This document shows positions 41,051 through 49,804 of a DNA stretch of 64,000 bases, one piece after another. Source of the stretch: Mycolicibacterium celeriflavum (lineage in GTDB: Bacteria; Actinomycetota; Actinomycetes; Mycobacteriales; Mycobacteriaceae); contig NZ_AP022591.1 of NCBI RefSeq assembly GCF_010731795.1, positions 1,550,001 to 1,614,000 of the forward strand, written 5' to 3'. Each line of letters opens with the position of its first letter. Position 1 is the stretch's first letter. The notes beneath the pieces were generated by a model. The model had not been told where the DNA came from, made no database searches, and worked only from the letters and a program-made list of their open reading frames with translations. The translations under genes were made by a program, and so were the position numbers.

Positions 41051-42081
41051 GCCTCGCGGCTCGCACATACAACCAAGGCCACATCTCGCGTGGACACGAC
41101 GGCCGCAGACGGATCAGCATCTACTGGACGTGGAGCTACCCGTGGGAAGCGCAGCGCGACCCGGGCGAGATGTACAACCGCTTCTCCACGATGACCGAAG
41201 TGCGGAACGCACTGTGGCCCAACTACGAAACCGTCGAGTACGACCAAGCCCACTTCCTTCAGGGCATCGCCGGGACTCTCGAGCTCTTCCACCGCTCAAC
41301 GTTGGCCTTCCAGGATCTCGCCGGTGAGGCGACGGGCCACCCCGTCGCGGTGTTCCAACGCATCGACCAGGCCGGCTACCTGCTGCCGATCGATGACCGG
41401 ATCCTCGCCGACACCGACACGCTGATGGTCTTCGGTCTCGACCACATCCTCTCCGAACAGGAAGCGACGGCAGACGAAATCGCGGCGATCCGCCAGTGGC
41501 TGCAGCGGGAGGGAACCTGCCTGCTTCTCGCGCCGCACCACGACGTCGGCTTCACCGACGACTTCGACCAGCGAGCAATGGAATTCGCGCACCACGGTGA
41601 TCCACTGGTGCCTCGGCAACAGCGATTCGGCCAGTACACCCGGTCGCTGATGAGGGCACTCGACGTACCGGTTAACAACACCTGGGGTTTGCGTCCGGCC
41701 GTCGTGGACGGCACCCGGGAGATCGCGCCAATCACAGGTTTCCGCGACCTCGACACCGCCAGACTTCTCGACAACGTCACCACCTTCAACTTCCATCCTC
41801 ACCTACCGCACTACGAGCTCACCGCTGCCGAAGGTGACGGACTGCGGGTGCTGGGCCGTCAGCGGGTCGACCTCAGTCGGCCACATCCATTCACGTCGGA
41901 CGGCAACACCGAGTTCAACGCGCTGATATGGATGCCACCGTCGGGCGCCCGCGCCGGCGACATCGTTCTCATCGACTCCACTCATTTCACTACGTTGTTC
42001 GGTGGCACGGACAGCTTGCGCAATCTTTGGCACAACCTGGCGACCATGAACACGGAGTGTCATACGAGCCGCGGACTCTGA
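41047..42081 (+). CDS. Unknown protein, third gene of the Dyp-peroxidase operon
   Basis: The 344-residue protein starts MSLAARTYNQGHISRGHDGR and contains VFGLDHILSEQEATADEIAA, REGTCLLLAPHHDVGFTDDF and SGARAGDIVLIDSTHFTTLF. The segment around residues 125-180 resembles a flavodoxin-like or amidotransferase-like sheet, as in ThuA-type proteins, but I cannot identify catalytic residues. It is translationally coupled to the peroxidase, so a shared function such as substrate supply or maturation is likely. Confidence 0.75.
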   Translation: MSLAARTYNQGHISRGHDGRRRISIYWTWSYPWEAQRDPGEMYNRFSTMTEVRNALWPNYETVEYDQAHFLQGIAGTLELFHRSTLAFQDLAGEATGHPVAVFQRIDQAGYLLPIDDRILADTDTLMVFGLDHILSEQEATADEIAAIRQWLQREGTCLLLAPHHDVGFTDDFDQRAMEFAHHGDPLVPRQQRFGQYTRSLMRALDVPVNNTWGLRPAVVDGTREIAPITGFRDLDTARLLDNVTTFNFHPHLPHYELTAAEGDGLRVLGRQRVDLSRPHPFTSDGNTEFNALIWMPPSGARAGDIVLIDSTHFTTLFGGTDSLRNLWHNLATMNTECHTSRGL

Positions 42082-42104
42082 GCCCGTGCACTCGGTCTGA
42101 CAAC

Positions 42105-42890
42105 CTATCTCGGTTGATTCGGTACACCGGGGAACAACTGCACGCTTGGACCCGACGTCACATAGCCCAGCTGTTTCGTCAGGAGGTGCGGTGCGAACAC
42201 AGCACCGTAGAGGACGTTTCCGACGACGACGACGGAAACAATGGACACGATCGCCGCCTGGACCCGTGTCTTCGACACCTTGTCGGCCAGCATCTCGATC
42301 ACATTTCGCCCCTGCGAATCCGTGCGGCCGAGCAGGTACGTGAACACCATCATCTGAATGCCCATCGCGATGGCGTCATAGATCGGGTACTGGTGCAGCG
42401 TCCCCTCGAACAGCCCGAGTCCGGGAATCACGTAGGCGTAGTAGAAGACGCCGAGCCGGGCGCCGAGGCCACCGTTGAACAGCAAGGCCCAACAGAAGCC
42501 CACGGCGAAGCCGACACTCAAGAGCGTGATCGGCGCGCGCCATCGAAACCGCACGCTCACTCGTCGGCCGAGCGCTGCACCGACGACGGCCGGAATGCAG
42601 AAATAGCCGATGTAGCCCAACGGGACCGACGACGGCAGCCCACCCCACGTCATGTTCAACGACCACCAGGACGGCATGCGGGGAAGCGCGGGCGGGAACT
42701 GCGCGTACATCGCCCAGTCGTAGGGCGCCTCGATCCAGGAGAACGAAATCGCCGAAATGCACAGCAGCAGTAGCGGGTGCAATCGCCCGCGGCGAACGCT
42801 CAAATAGATTCCGGCGACGGTGAACCCGATGCCACTGAGCCACCCGAAAGCGTTGGCCGCTGCCAGTAGCGGCGTCAGCTCGGTGTTCAT
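42105..42890 (-). CDS. AveC-like (spirocyclase family) integral membrane protein
   Basis: The 261-residue protein has about seven membrane spans (GWLSGIGFTVAGIYLSV, LLLLCISAISFSWIEAPYDW, YIGYFCIPAVVGAALG, VGFAVGFCWALLFNG, AAIVSIVSVVVVGNVLYG). The WIEAPYDWAMYAQFPPALPR and GLFEGTLHQYPIYDAIAMGI segments are like the loops of AveC, which acts in avermectin spiroketal formation. In mycobacteria such proteins lie near P450 and lipid genes. The role is unknown. Its start overlaps a 38-residue membrane protein gene. Confidence 0.8.
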   Translation of the reverse strand: MNTELTPLLAAANAFGWLSGIGFTVAGIYLSVRRGRLHPLLLLCISAISFSWIEAPYDWAMYAQFPPALPRMPSWWSLNMTWGGLPSSVPLGYIGYFCIPAVVGAALGRRVSVRFRWRAPITLLSVGFAVGFCWALLFNGGLGARLGVFYYAYVIPGLGLFEGTLHQYPIYDAIAMGIQMMVFTYLLGRTDSQGRNVIEMLADKVSKTRVQAAIVSIVSVVVVGNVLYGAVFAPHLLTKQLGYVTSGPSVQLFPGVPNQPR

Positions 42891-43003
42891 CGGTCGCGAT
42901 CGTCACCCGCGGCGCCGCGCGCTTCGGGATCGAAGTAGAGGACCAAGCCGAAGATCAGGACGATCAACCCGAAGAGCGTTCCGAGCATGATGAGTTGGCC
43001 CAC
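42887..43003 (-). CDS. Small single-span membrane protein (38 residues)
   Basis: It starts at GTG 43003, seven bases after AGGGG, and encodes MGQLIMLGTLFGLIVLIFGL followed by VLYFDPEARGAAGDDRDR: one membrane helix and a charged tail. Its stop overlaps the AveC-like start (ATGA). It is the first gene of the leftward unit under the palindromic operator. Confidence 0.7.
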   Translation of the reverse strand: MGQLIMLGTLFGLIVLIFGLVLYFDPEARGAAGDDRDR

Positions 43004-43028
43004 GGCCACACCCCTTCCGTACGACGGT

Positions 43029-43046
43029 TAATAGTGCACACTATTA
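43029..43046. promoter_or_regulatory. Perfect 18-bp palindrome, probable TetR operator
   Basis: TAATAGTG-CA-CACTATTA has 8-base perfect arms. It lies between the divergent TetR gene (start 43083) and the small membrane protein gene (start 43003), where one TetR dimer could control both directions. A half-matching relative (TAATAGTGAATGCTAT) lies at 56672-56687. Confidence 0.85.
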
Positions 43047-43082
43047 CAGCGGCGAGGTCAAGGACCGCTATCGTGATCACCG

Positions 43083-43745
43083 ATGCCCCAGCGAGGTTCG
43101 CCCAAGAAGTCGGCCAAGTCCGCAGGGTCGCCGACGTCCGTTCGTCGGCCCCGAGGCGAGGCGCGCCGGCTCCTGCTCGACGCCGCCCGCGAACTGTTCG
43201 CTCGCCAGGACTACCGGGCCACGACAACTCGTGAGATCGCCGAGGCCGCCGGAGTGACCGAGTATCTTCTGTTCCGCCACTTCGGCTCCAAGGCCGGCCT
43301 GTTCCGCGAAGCGCTCGTGCTGCCGTTCACCGAGTTCGTCGCCGACTTCAGCAAGACGTGGCAGGCCGTGGATCCCGAGACAACCGACGAAGAGGAACTG
43401 TCGCGGCAGTTCGTCGGGCGTCTCTATGACGTCCTCGTCGACCACAAGGGTCTCTTGCTCACCCTCGTCGCCTCCGACGGCCTCAGTGAGGAGGAGAGCG
43501 AAGGCGCCGGTATCGCCGACATCAGGCGAGCGCTGGCCCTGCTGGGCCAGATCAGCGCAGAAGGTATGCACCTTCGCGGAATGCACTCGGGTCAGCCGGA
43601 TCTGCCGGCTCACTCCACGGTGGCGATGATCGTCGGGATGGTAGCGCTGCGGTCGACCTTCTTCGGGACCAAGCCGCCGCCACGGGAGGCGATCGTCGAC
43701 GAACTCGTCCAGGCGATCCTGCACGGCTTCCTGCACCGACCGTAG
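43083..43745 (+). CDS. TetR-family transcriptional regulator
   Basis: The 220-residue protein has a basic N-terminal arm, then the TetR DNA-binding domain: LLLDAARELFARQDYRATTT, REIAEAAGVTEYLLFRHFGS, KAGLFREAL. The ligand domain has EEELSRQFVGRLYDVLVDHK and STVAMIVGMVALRSTFFGTK. It likely represses itself and the divergent AveC-like unit through the palindrome at 43029. The inducer is probably a hydrophobic molecule processed by the neighbouring P450s (inference). Confidence 0.92.
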   Translation: MPQRGSPKKSAKSAGSPTSVRRPRGEARRLLLDAARELFARQDYRATTTREIAEAAGVTEYLLFRHFGSKAGLFREALVLPFTEFVADFSKTWQAVDPETTDEEELSRQFVGRLYDVLVDHKGLLLTLVASDGLSEEESEGAGIADIRRALALLGQISAEGMHLRGMHSGQPDLPAHSTVAMIVGMVALRSTFFGTKPPPREAIVDELVQAILHGFLHRP

Positions 43746-43757
43746 CTCGTGCCGACG

Positions 43758-45026
43758 TCAGGCGATCGGTGTGAAGGTGATGTGGAGTTCGCTGAGCCCC
43801 CGCATGATGAAAGTCGGCTCGTAGGTGTAGCTGCGGTTGTCGGCCGGGCCGTGGTGTTCGGCGGAGATCGTGATATCGCGCATCCGGTCGAGGATCCTGT
43901 TCAACGAGATTCGTCCTTCGGCGCGAGCCAGCGGCGCCCCGGGGCAGCTGTGCACGCCCCGGATGAACGCGATCTGCTCTCGCACATTGGGACGGTCCGC
44001 TCGGAACGTATTGGGATCGGGGAACTTCCGTTCATCGCGGTTGCATGCCCCCGGCAGCAGCATGACCGTCGTACCCGCAGGTACCTCGACGTCGCCGACC
44101 TTCGTCGTCGTACGCGCCATCCGGAAGTGTGATTTCACCGGGCTTTCCATCCGCAGCGTCTCTTCGAGGAAGGCCGGAATCTTGCTGCGGTCGTCGCGCA
44201 ATTCCTTCTCGGATCCCTCGTTGTCACCGATGAATCGGACTGCCGAGCTGACCAGTTTCGTCGTCGTCTCGGTGCCCGCAGCGAACAGAAACGTCGACAG
44301 ATTCATGACGTCCTCGATATCGGGCGTCGACCCGTCTTCATGCTTGGCCTGTGCGAGTTCGGTCAGTACGTCTTCGCGCGGTGAGCGTCTGCGGTCTTCG
44401 ATGTAGGCGTAGAACTTCTCGTCGAGCCACTGCAGCGGATTGTGGGACGTGGGCGCCTCCTTACCCAACTCGCCGACGGTCTCCAGCGCGAACACCGCCT
44501 TGAACTCGTCGTGGTCCTCCTGCGGCACACCGAGCAGGTCGGCGATGACCAGCAGCGAGAACGGCTTTGCGTAATCGCCGAGGAACTCACAGCCGCCCTC
44601 CTCGATGAAGATGTCGAGTTGCCGGTCAGCCAGCCGCCACATGAAGTCCTCGTTTTCCTTGAGGCGCTTCGGGGTGATCAGCTTGTTCAGCAAGCTGCGC
44701 GTGCGGGTGTGCACCGGCGGGTCCTGTGACGTGATGTGTTCGGCCATCGGAACGGCGTCGCGATGCTGTTCGATGAGCTCCGTGACATCGTCGGTTTCAC
44801 CCGGCCCGAAGGGCATACCGGAGAACGGCCCGGCGACCGAAACGCATGACGAGAAGGCCGGGTCTTTGTAGACAGCCAGCGCTTCGTCATAGCCGGTGAC
44901 GGCCAGCACATTGAACGCGGTGGCCCTGGCCACCGGACATCTCGACCGCAGGTGCTCGAAGTACGGGTACGGGTCCGAGACAAGGGATTCGTCGGTGAAG
45001 AAGTCCACGGTCTCGTAATCGGTCAC
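43758..45026 (-). CDS. Cytochrome P450 (last gene of the six-gene operon)
   Basis: The 422-residue P450 has the oxygen-activation helix FLFAAGTETTTK, the ExxR motif in FLEETLRMESPV and the haem loop FIRGVHSCPGAPLARAEGR with Cys as fifth ligand; the usual FGxGxHxC is changed to IRGVHSC. It is a soluble bacterial enzyme needing ferredoxin and reductase. Its start overlaps the next P450 gene by ATGA, so both are made together. Confidence 0.95.
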   Translation of the reverse strand: MTDYETVDFFTDESLVSDPYPYFEHLRSRCPVARATAFNVLAVTGYDEALAVYKDPAFSSCVSVAGPFSGMPFGPGETDDVTELIEQHRDAVPMAEHITSQDPPVHTRTRSLLNKLITPKRLKENEDFMWRLADRQLDIFIEEGGCEFLGDYAKPFSLLVIADLLGVPQEDHDEFKAVFALETVGELGKEAPTSHNPLQWLDEKFYAYIEDRRRSPREDVLTELAQAKHEDGSTPDIEDVMNLSTFLFAAGTETTTKLVSSAVRFIGDNEGSEKELRDDRSKIPAFLEETLRMESPVKSHFRMARTTTKVGDVEVPAGTTVMLLPGACNRDERKFPDPNTFRADRPNVREQIAFIRGVHSCPGAPLARAEGRISLNRILDRMRDITISAEHHGPADNRSYTYEPTFIMRGLSELHITFTPIA

Positions 45027-46252
45027 GAACGGCTCCTCACCGCGTCGAACAGCACGGGCACCGCGGTCGGCGACCGGAATACCTGTCCCCGCACGTGCGG
45101 ATCGTCACCGTCGGGATCGAGTCGCAGATTCGGCAGCCGGTCGAGCAGCAGATTGACGGCCGTCCGCATTTCGAGGCGGGCGAGGTGCATGCCGAGGCAG
45201 ACGTGGACGCCGTGGCCCCACGCGAGATTGCTCTTCTGCGGACGGAAGATGTCGAATTTGTCGGGGTCCGCGAAGCGGTCGTCCTGGTGTGTGGCCGAAC
45301 CCAACATCGGCATCACGGTCGCGCCCGCAGGGATCGCCACCCCACCGAGAACGGTGTCCTTGGTTGCCACACGCGTGATGGTCAGCAGTGGCGGTTCCCA
45401 TCGCACGCCCTCCTCGATGGCCTGGGGAAGCAGGGAGCGGTCGGCGCGGATCGCGTCGAGTTGGTCCGGGTGGGACAGCAGTGCGAAGAGCAGACTGCCG
45501 AGCGAGCGGTATGTCGTCTCAACGCCGGCCGGCAGAAGGAGCCGAAGGAACGAGAAGATCTCCTCGTCGTCGAGCTTTTCTCCGTCGATTTCCGCCGCCG
45601 CGAGTGCACTGATCAGATCCTCGCGCGGCTCGGCCCGGCGGGCTTCGAGGATCGGTGCGAAGTATTCGCACAGCGCAGCCGAGGCCGCAAGACCCCGTTC
45701 CGGGTTCATCAGCCAACTCAACAGCGAGATCGACCAGCGCTGGAACTGCGGATAGTCCTCCTCTGGCAGGCCGAGCAGGCCCGCGATGATCTGGCTCGGA
45801 TAGTCGAAAGTGAATTCCTTCACCAGATCTGCCTTGCCGTTGGGCGCAAACTTGTCGATGAGGCTGTTGGCCACCCGGGCGACGAGCTCGTCTTCCCAAC
45901 GCGCCAGGGACTTCTGCGCAAACGCTTTCGAGACGAGTCCACGCAGCCGGCCATGGATCGGCTCGTCCATGCCGAGCATCACGCCTTGGCCGAGTACCGG
46001 ACCGAAGGCAGCGATGACGGCAGCAGACGAGAAAGTCTCGTTGTCGCGCAGCATCTGCTGGATGTCCTCGTGGCGATACACGATGAACATCGGCAGCGAC
46101 TCCTCGTGCGGCAGCGCACCGGATGTTTCGAGTCGCTGCACCGGCTCCTCGCGGCGGATCCGCGCCAGCTCCGTGTACGGGTCACGAACGTCGCCGGAGA
46201 TCGCGTCGTCGAAGGATCCGAAGTCTTCGAGGTCATCGAATAGGTCTGACAA
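45023..46252 (-). CDS. Cytochrome P450 (fifth gene of the operon)
   Basis: The 409-residue P450 has LLLPAGVETTYRSLG in helix I, the ExxR motif in AIEEGVRWEPPLL and the haem loop LAWGHGVHVCLGMHLARLEM. The acidic N terminus (SDLFDDLEDFGSFDDA) is unusual. It lies 11 bases downstream of the aldehyde dehydrogenase. Two different P450s in tandem suggest successive hydroxylations of one substrate or a split in substrate range. Confidence 0.95.
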   Translation of the reverse strand: MSDLFDDLEDFGSFDDAISGDVRDPYTELARIRREEPVQRLETSGALPHEESLPMFIVYRHEDIQQMLRDNETFSSAAVIAAFGPVLGQGVMLGMDEPIHGRLRGLVSKAFAQKSLARWEDELVARVANSLIDKFAPNGKADLVKEFTFDYPSQIIAGLLGLPEEDYPQFQRWSISLLSWLMNPERGLAASAALCEYFAPILEARRAEPREDLISALAAAEIDGEKLDDEEIFSFLRLLLPAGVETTYRSLGSLLFALLSHPDQLDAIRADRSLLPQAIEEGVRWEPPLLTITRVATKDTVLGGVAIPAGATVMPMLGSATHQDDRFADPDKFDIFRPQKSNLAWGHGVHVCLGMHLARLEMRTAVNLLLDRLPNLRLDPDGDDPHVRGQVFRSPTAVPVLFDAVRSRS

Positions 46253-46263
46253 GTGTGCTCCTA

Positions 46264-47748
46264 CTATTGGGCCGGGTAGGCAACGGATTTCACTTCGGTG
46301 TACTGGTCGAAGCCGGCCGTGCCGTTCTGCCGTCCCACACCGCTGGCCTTGTATCCGCCGAACGGCGTGTCTGCGCCGTAGCCGACGGCGCCGTTGATGC
46401 CGAGGAACCCCGCCCGTAGCCGTCTGGCCACGGCGAGACCGTGCTCGATGGAACCGGCCATGACGTTTCCTGCAAGCCCATACGGGCTGTCGTTGGCGAT
46501 GCGCACCGCGTCGTCCTCGTCGGTGTACGGGATGACCGCCAGCACAGGTCCGAAGACCTCCTCCTGCGCGATGGTCATCGCGTTGTCGACGTCGACGAAA
46601 AGCGTTGGCTTGACGAAGAATCCCTTGTCCAGTCCTTCGGGCTTCTCGGGGCCGCCGACCACGAGTCGGGCTCCTTCGTCGATACCCTTCTGAATGTAGG
46701 TTCGGATCCGGCCGCGCTGCTTGTCAGAGATGACGGGTCCGCAGAGCGTGCCGGGGTCCTGTGGATCTCCGGGCGCCTGACTTTGGTAGATGCCCTTGAG
46801 GATCTCGACGCCTTCGTCGTAGCGCGACCGCGGCAACAGCAACCGTGTCGGGTTCGCGCAGCCCTGTCCCGCATGCATGCACGGTGCGATGCCCATCATG
46901 CAGCCCAGGGCGAAGTCAGCGTCCTCCAGCACGATCGTCGCGGACTTGCCGCCGAGTTCGAGGAACAGGCGCTTCATGGTCGCGGCGCCCTTTTCCATGA
47001 TCCGCTGCCCGACGACGGTGGAACCGGTGAACGAGATGAGGTCGACCTTCGGCGAGAGCGTGAGTTCCTCGCCGACGAAGTGGTCCGACGCCGTCACAAC
47101 GTTCACTACACCGGCTGGGATATCGGTCTTCTCGGCGATCAGCCTGCCGAGCCGCGTGGCGTTGTAGGGGGTGTTCGGCGCCGGCTTGAGCACGACGGTG
47201 TTGCCGGTTCCCAGCGCCTGGCCGATCTTCTGGATGGTGACCTCGAACGGGAAGTTCCAGGGGACAATCGCACCGACGACACCCGCGGGTTCGCGCCACA
47301 CCCTGCGCGTGGTGTTCATTCCCGTCACCGACACCATGGCATCGCCGAGCAAGGTCTCCCAAGGGTATTCATCGATCAGCTTGGCCGGATACCGCAGCCC
47401 GTCGGCAAGCGGCGCATCGAGCTGCGGCCCGTAGGTGATCGAGCGCGGGCAACCGACCTCGAGGATCAGCTCTTCGCGCAACTCTTCTCGTTCGGACTCC
47501 AGCGCCTCCTGCAGCTGCAGGAGGCATCGTTGGCGGAACGCGTGATTCGTCGACCAATCGGTCTCGTCGAAGGCGCGACGCGCGGCGTCGATGGCACGGT
47601 GCATGTCGCTTTTGGACGCGTCGGCCACCTCACCGAGCACTTCCTCGGTCGCCGGATTGATGTTGGTGAAGGTGCCGGCCTGCCCATCGACGAGCTTGCC
47701 GTCGATCATCATCTTGGTCTCGAAGCGCACTGCGGGGCTGTCAGCCAC
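46264..47748 (-). CDS. NAD(P)-dependent aldehyde dehydrogenase
   Basis: The 494-residue protein has the ALDH landmarks: IVPWNFPFEVTIQKIGQALG, the cofactor loop FTGSTVVGQRIMEKG, general base Glu in LFLELGGKSA, and catalytic Cys in GQGCANPTR. It oxidises an aldehyde to an acid, plausibly one made by the co-encoded P450s and SDR. Its start overlaps the SDR stop by 8 bases. Confidence 0.95.
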   Translation of the reverse strand: MADSPAVRFETKMMIDGKLVDGQAGTFTNINPATEEVLGEVADASKSDMHRAIDAARRAFDETDWSTNHAFRQRCLLQLQEALESEREELREELILEVGCPRSITYGPQLDAPLADGLRYPAKLIDEYPWETLLGDAMVSVTGMNTTRRVWREPAGVVGAIVPWNFPFEVTIQKIGQALGTGNTVVLKPAPNTPYNATRLGRLIAEKTDIPAGVVNVVTASDHFVGEELTLSPKVDLISFTGSTVVGQRIMEKGAATMKRLFLELGGKSATIVLEDADFALGCMMGIAPCMHAGQGCANPTRLLLPRSRYDEGVEILKGIYQSQAPGDPQDPGTLCGPVISDKQRGRIRTYIQKGIDEGARLVVGGPEKPEGLDKGFFVKPTLFVDVDNAMTIAQEEVFGPVLAVIPYTDEDDAVRIANDSPYGLAGNVMAGSIEHGLAVARRLRAGFLGINGAVGYGADTPFGGYKASGVGRQNGTAGFDQYTEVKSVAYPAQ

Positions 47749-48673
47749 TCTCGTCGCTCTCCTGGGTGTTCTCCTCTGGCGCTCCCATGGTCGCGGCCGA
47801 CGTGCCGCCCAAAGCGCCGAATCGCGGTATTCCCATCATCAGCCGGGTCACCGTGTGCATTGCGGCGCCGGGCAGCATCCGGTTGGCGATCAGTAGCATT
47901 CGCGCATCGGGGCCGACGCAATGTCGCACGAATGGCTTGTCGCTTTCCAGCGCCTGCGCGAGTCCTGTGGCGAAGCGGGCCGGCGACTTGGCAGCCCGCC
48001 TCATCGCCTCGCGACCCCGCTTGTCCATCGTCCGGTGGTGGCGGGCGTAGGGGCCGTCGAGGACGCGGTTGTCCGTGGTGCCGGCGTCGGTGATGATCTC
48101 GGTGTCATAGGTGCCCGTCACCAGGATCGTGACCCCGATTCCGAACGGGGCGACCTCACTGGCCATCGATTCGCCCCAGCGCTCGAGGGCGCCCTTGACC
48201 GCCGAATACGCTGCGGTCGCGGGCATTCCCCGAATCCCACCCGCACTCGAGATCAGCACGATCCGCCCGCGCCCCGCCGACCGCATCGACGGCAGTAGCA
48301 CCTTCGTCAACGCGACCGGCCCGAAGATGTTGGTGGCGAACATGCGTTCCCAGAGGCTCATCGGGGCTTCCTCGACCATTCCGGCCGCGGAGATTCCCGC
48401 ATTGTGAACGATGGCGTACGGGGCGCCGACGGCTTCGGTGATCGACTTGGCCGCCGCGGTGACGGACGCCAGGTCGGTGAGGTCGAGCGTGACGCCGATG
48501 AGGCGCGGATCGCCCTCGGCAGCAGCGGTTTCCGTGCGCAACGCCGCCATGCCCGCATCGACCGACCGCATCGCGGCGACGACCCGCCATCCTTGCCGGT
48601 ACAGGTGCGCCGCGGATGCGAGGCCGAGCCCCCGGGATGCGCCGGTGATGACGACTGATCGGGGTTCAGACAT
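47741..48673 (-). CDS. Short-chain dehydrogenase/reductase
   Basis: The 310-residue protein has the cofactor motif TGASRGLGLAS, DLTDLASV, HNAGISAAGMVEE, catalytic Ser in LISSAGGIRG and YSAVKGAL with Tyr and Lys. The C-terminal extension after residue 240 (PFVRHCVGPDARMLLIANRM) is like that of lipid- or steroid-acting SDRs. It joins the upstream AveC-like gene by a TGATG overlap. Confidence 0.93.
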   Translation of the reverse strand: MSEPRSVVITGASRGLGLASAAHLYRQGWRVVAAMRSVDAGMAALRTETAAAEGDPRLIGVTLDLTDLASVTAAAKSITEAVGAPYAIVHNAGISAAGMVEEAPMSLWERMFATNIFGPVALTKVLLPSMRSAGRGRIVLISSAGGIRGMPATAAYSAVKGALERWGESMASEVAPFGIGVTILVTGTYDTEIITDAGTTDNRVLDGPYARHHRTMDKRGREAMRRAAKSPARFATGLAQALESDKPFVRHCVGPDARMLLIANRMLPGAAMHTVTRLMMGIPRFGALGGTSAATMGAPEENTQESDESG

Positions 48674-49803
48674 CAGCGATCACTCGTTGCGCACCTGTTG
48701 CTCTTCGAACCCAGCTCGACATCGGGGCGACCGTCCGGCAGACCCTGCTGCCAGGTCGACCACTTTCCGACCGAGTACGGACCTTCGGCGCCGTTCTCCT
48801 CGTAATACCCCTGCGGGTCGTACACTTTGGCCTCTGGATAGGGCCACGGGCAGGCGACGGACGTCGCCAGGCCGCTGGCCTTGATCGCCCAGAACCATCC
48901 GCCGTAGGCGAAGTACGACACGTTGATGATTGCGAACATCACGAGGAACGTGCCGAGTACCGGTTTCGTGGTGAACAGCCGGGCCTTCGCGGCGAGCTTT
49001 TCCGCCATCGACTTTCCGGTGTCGTCGCGGTACACGAGGATCGCCGCGGGGATCATCACGAACGTCACCGACAGCGACTCCCAGATCAGCGGGAACTGGA
49101 AGGTGGTGCCTCCGAACATCGTGCCGAACGGGATCGCCTGCGAGTAGATGTACAGCCCCGTGCGCACGAGGCTGATCTCCAGGATGGCGTCGAAAATGAA
49201 GCCGATCACCAGCACCAGTCCGCCGAGGCTGATCAGCGGGTGCCGGCTGACGAACGCCTCGGGGCCGCGCTTGGCCTGCATCCGGCGCAGAATCCAGATC
49301 GCCGGGAAGTACGGCCCGAAGTAGAACAGGACGTAGCCGAACACGATGAACGGTTCGACGGTCGGCGACATCATGATCAGCGGCCAGGATTCCGGCCAGT
49401 GCAACAGCATCGGGTTGTACACCGCGTACGGTGACCAGTTCATGATCGGGTCCTGCCACACGATCAGCGTGGTGACCAGAACCATCAGCAGTACCGGACT
49501 TCCAGGATTCGTGCGCCAGCCGCGGATGAACGCGACGGTGAACACCACGACGATGATCACGGCGCCGACCTGCGGGATGATCTGCCACTGATCGAACGCC
49601 GTCAGAAACTCGACCGGGCGGGGCCGCCCCTTGACGTTCGGGTTGGCCACCCGTGGGTCGACGTCCGTCCGCCCGACGGCTGCGAACAGGCCCAGGAAGC
49701 CGAGCCACGCCAGCAGCGAGATCACCCGGCCCCAATTCGGGCCGTTGCGCGGGCTCGGTGAATCCGGCGCTTTCTCAGCAGGTTTGGATTCCTGTGTGGT
49801 CAT
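48673..49803 (-). CDS. AveC-like (spirocyclase family) membrane protein, larger form
   Basis: The 376-residue protein starts MTTQESKPAEKAPDSPSPRN, a soluble tail, then about seven membrane spans (VISLLAWLGFLGLFAAVG, VGAVIIVVVFTVAFIRGW, PVLLMVLVTTLIVW, PFIVFGYVLFYFGPYFPAIW, GLVLVIGFIFDAILEISLVR). WQDPIMNWSPYAVYNPMLLH and GTMFGGTTFQFPLIWESLSV resemble AveC loops. It starts one base after the SBP stop codon. Together with the smaller AveC-like gene at 42105 it frames the cluster. Confidence 0.82.
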   Translation of the reverse strand: MTTQESKPAEKAPDSPSPRNGPNWGRVISLLAWLGFLGLFAAVGRTDVDPRVANPNVKGRPRPVEFLTAFDQWQIIPQVGAVIIVVVFTVAFIRGWRTNPGSPVLLMVLVTTLIVWQDPIMNWSPYAVYNPMLLHWPESWPLIMMSPTVEPFIVFGYVLFYFGPYFPAIWILRRMQAKRGPEAFVSRHPLISLGGLVLVIGFIFDAILEISLVRTGLYIYSQAIPFGTMFGGTTFQFPLIWESLSVTFVMIPAAILVYRDDTGKSMAEKLAAKARLFTTKPVLGTFLVMFAIINVSYFAYGGWFWAIKASGLATSVACPWPYPEAKVYDPQGYYEENGAEGPYSVGKWSTWQQGLPDGRPDVELGSKSNRCATSDR

Positions 49804-49804
49804 C

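Noticed and set aside
43758..45026. Considered as a P450 pseudogene because of the IRGVHSC haem loop
   Set aside because: The frame is intact, ExxR and AGTETT motifs are present and the Cys ligand is kept; the loop change is seen in functional families.
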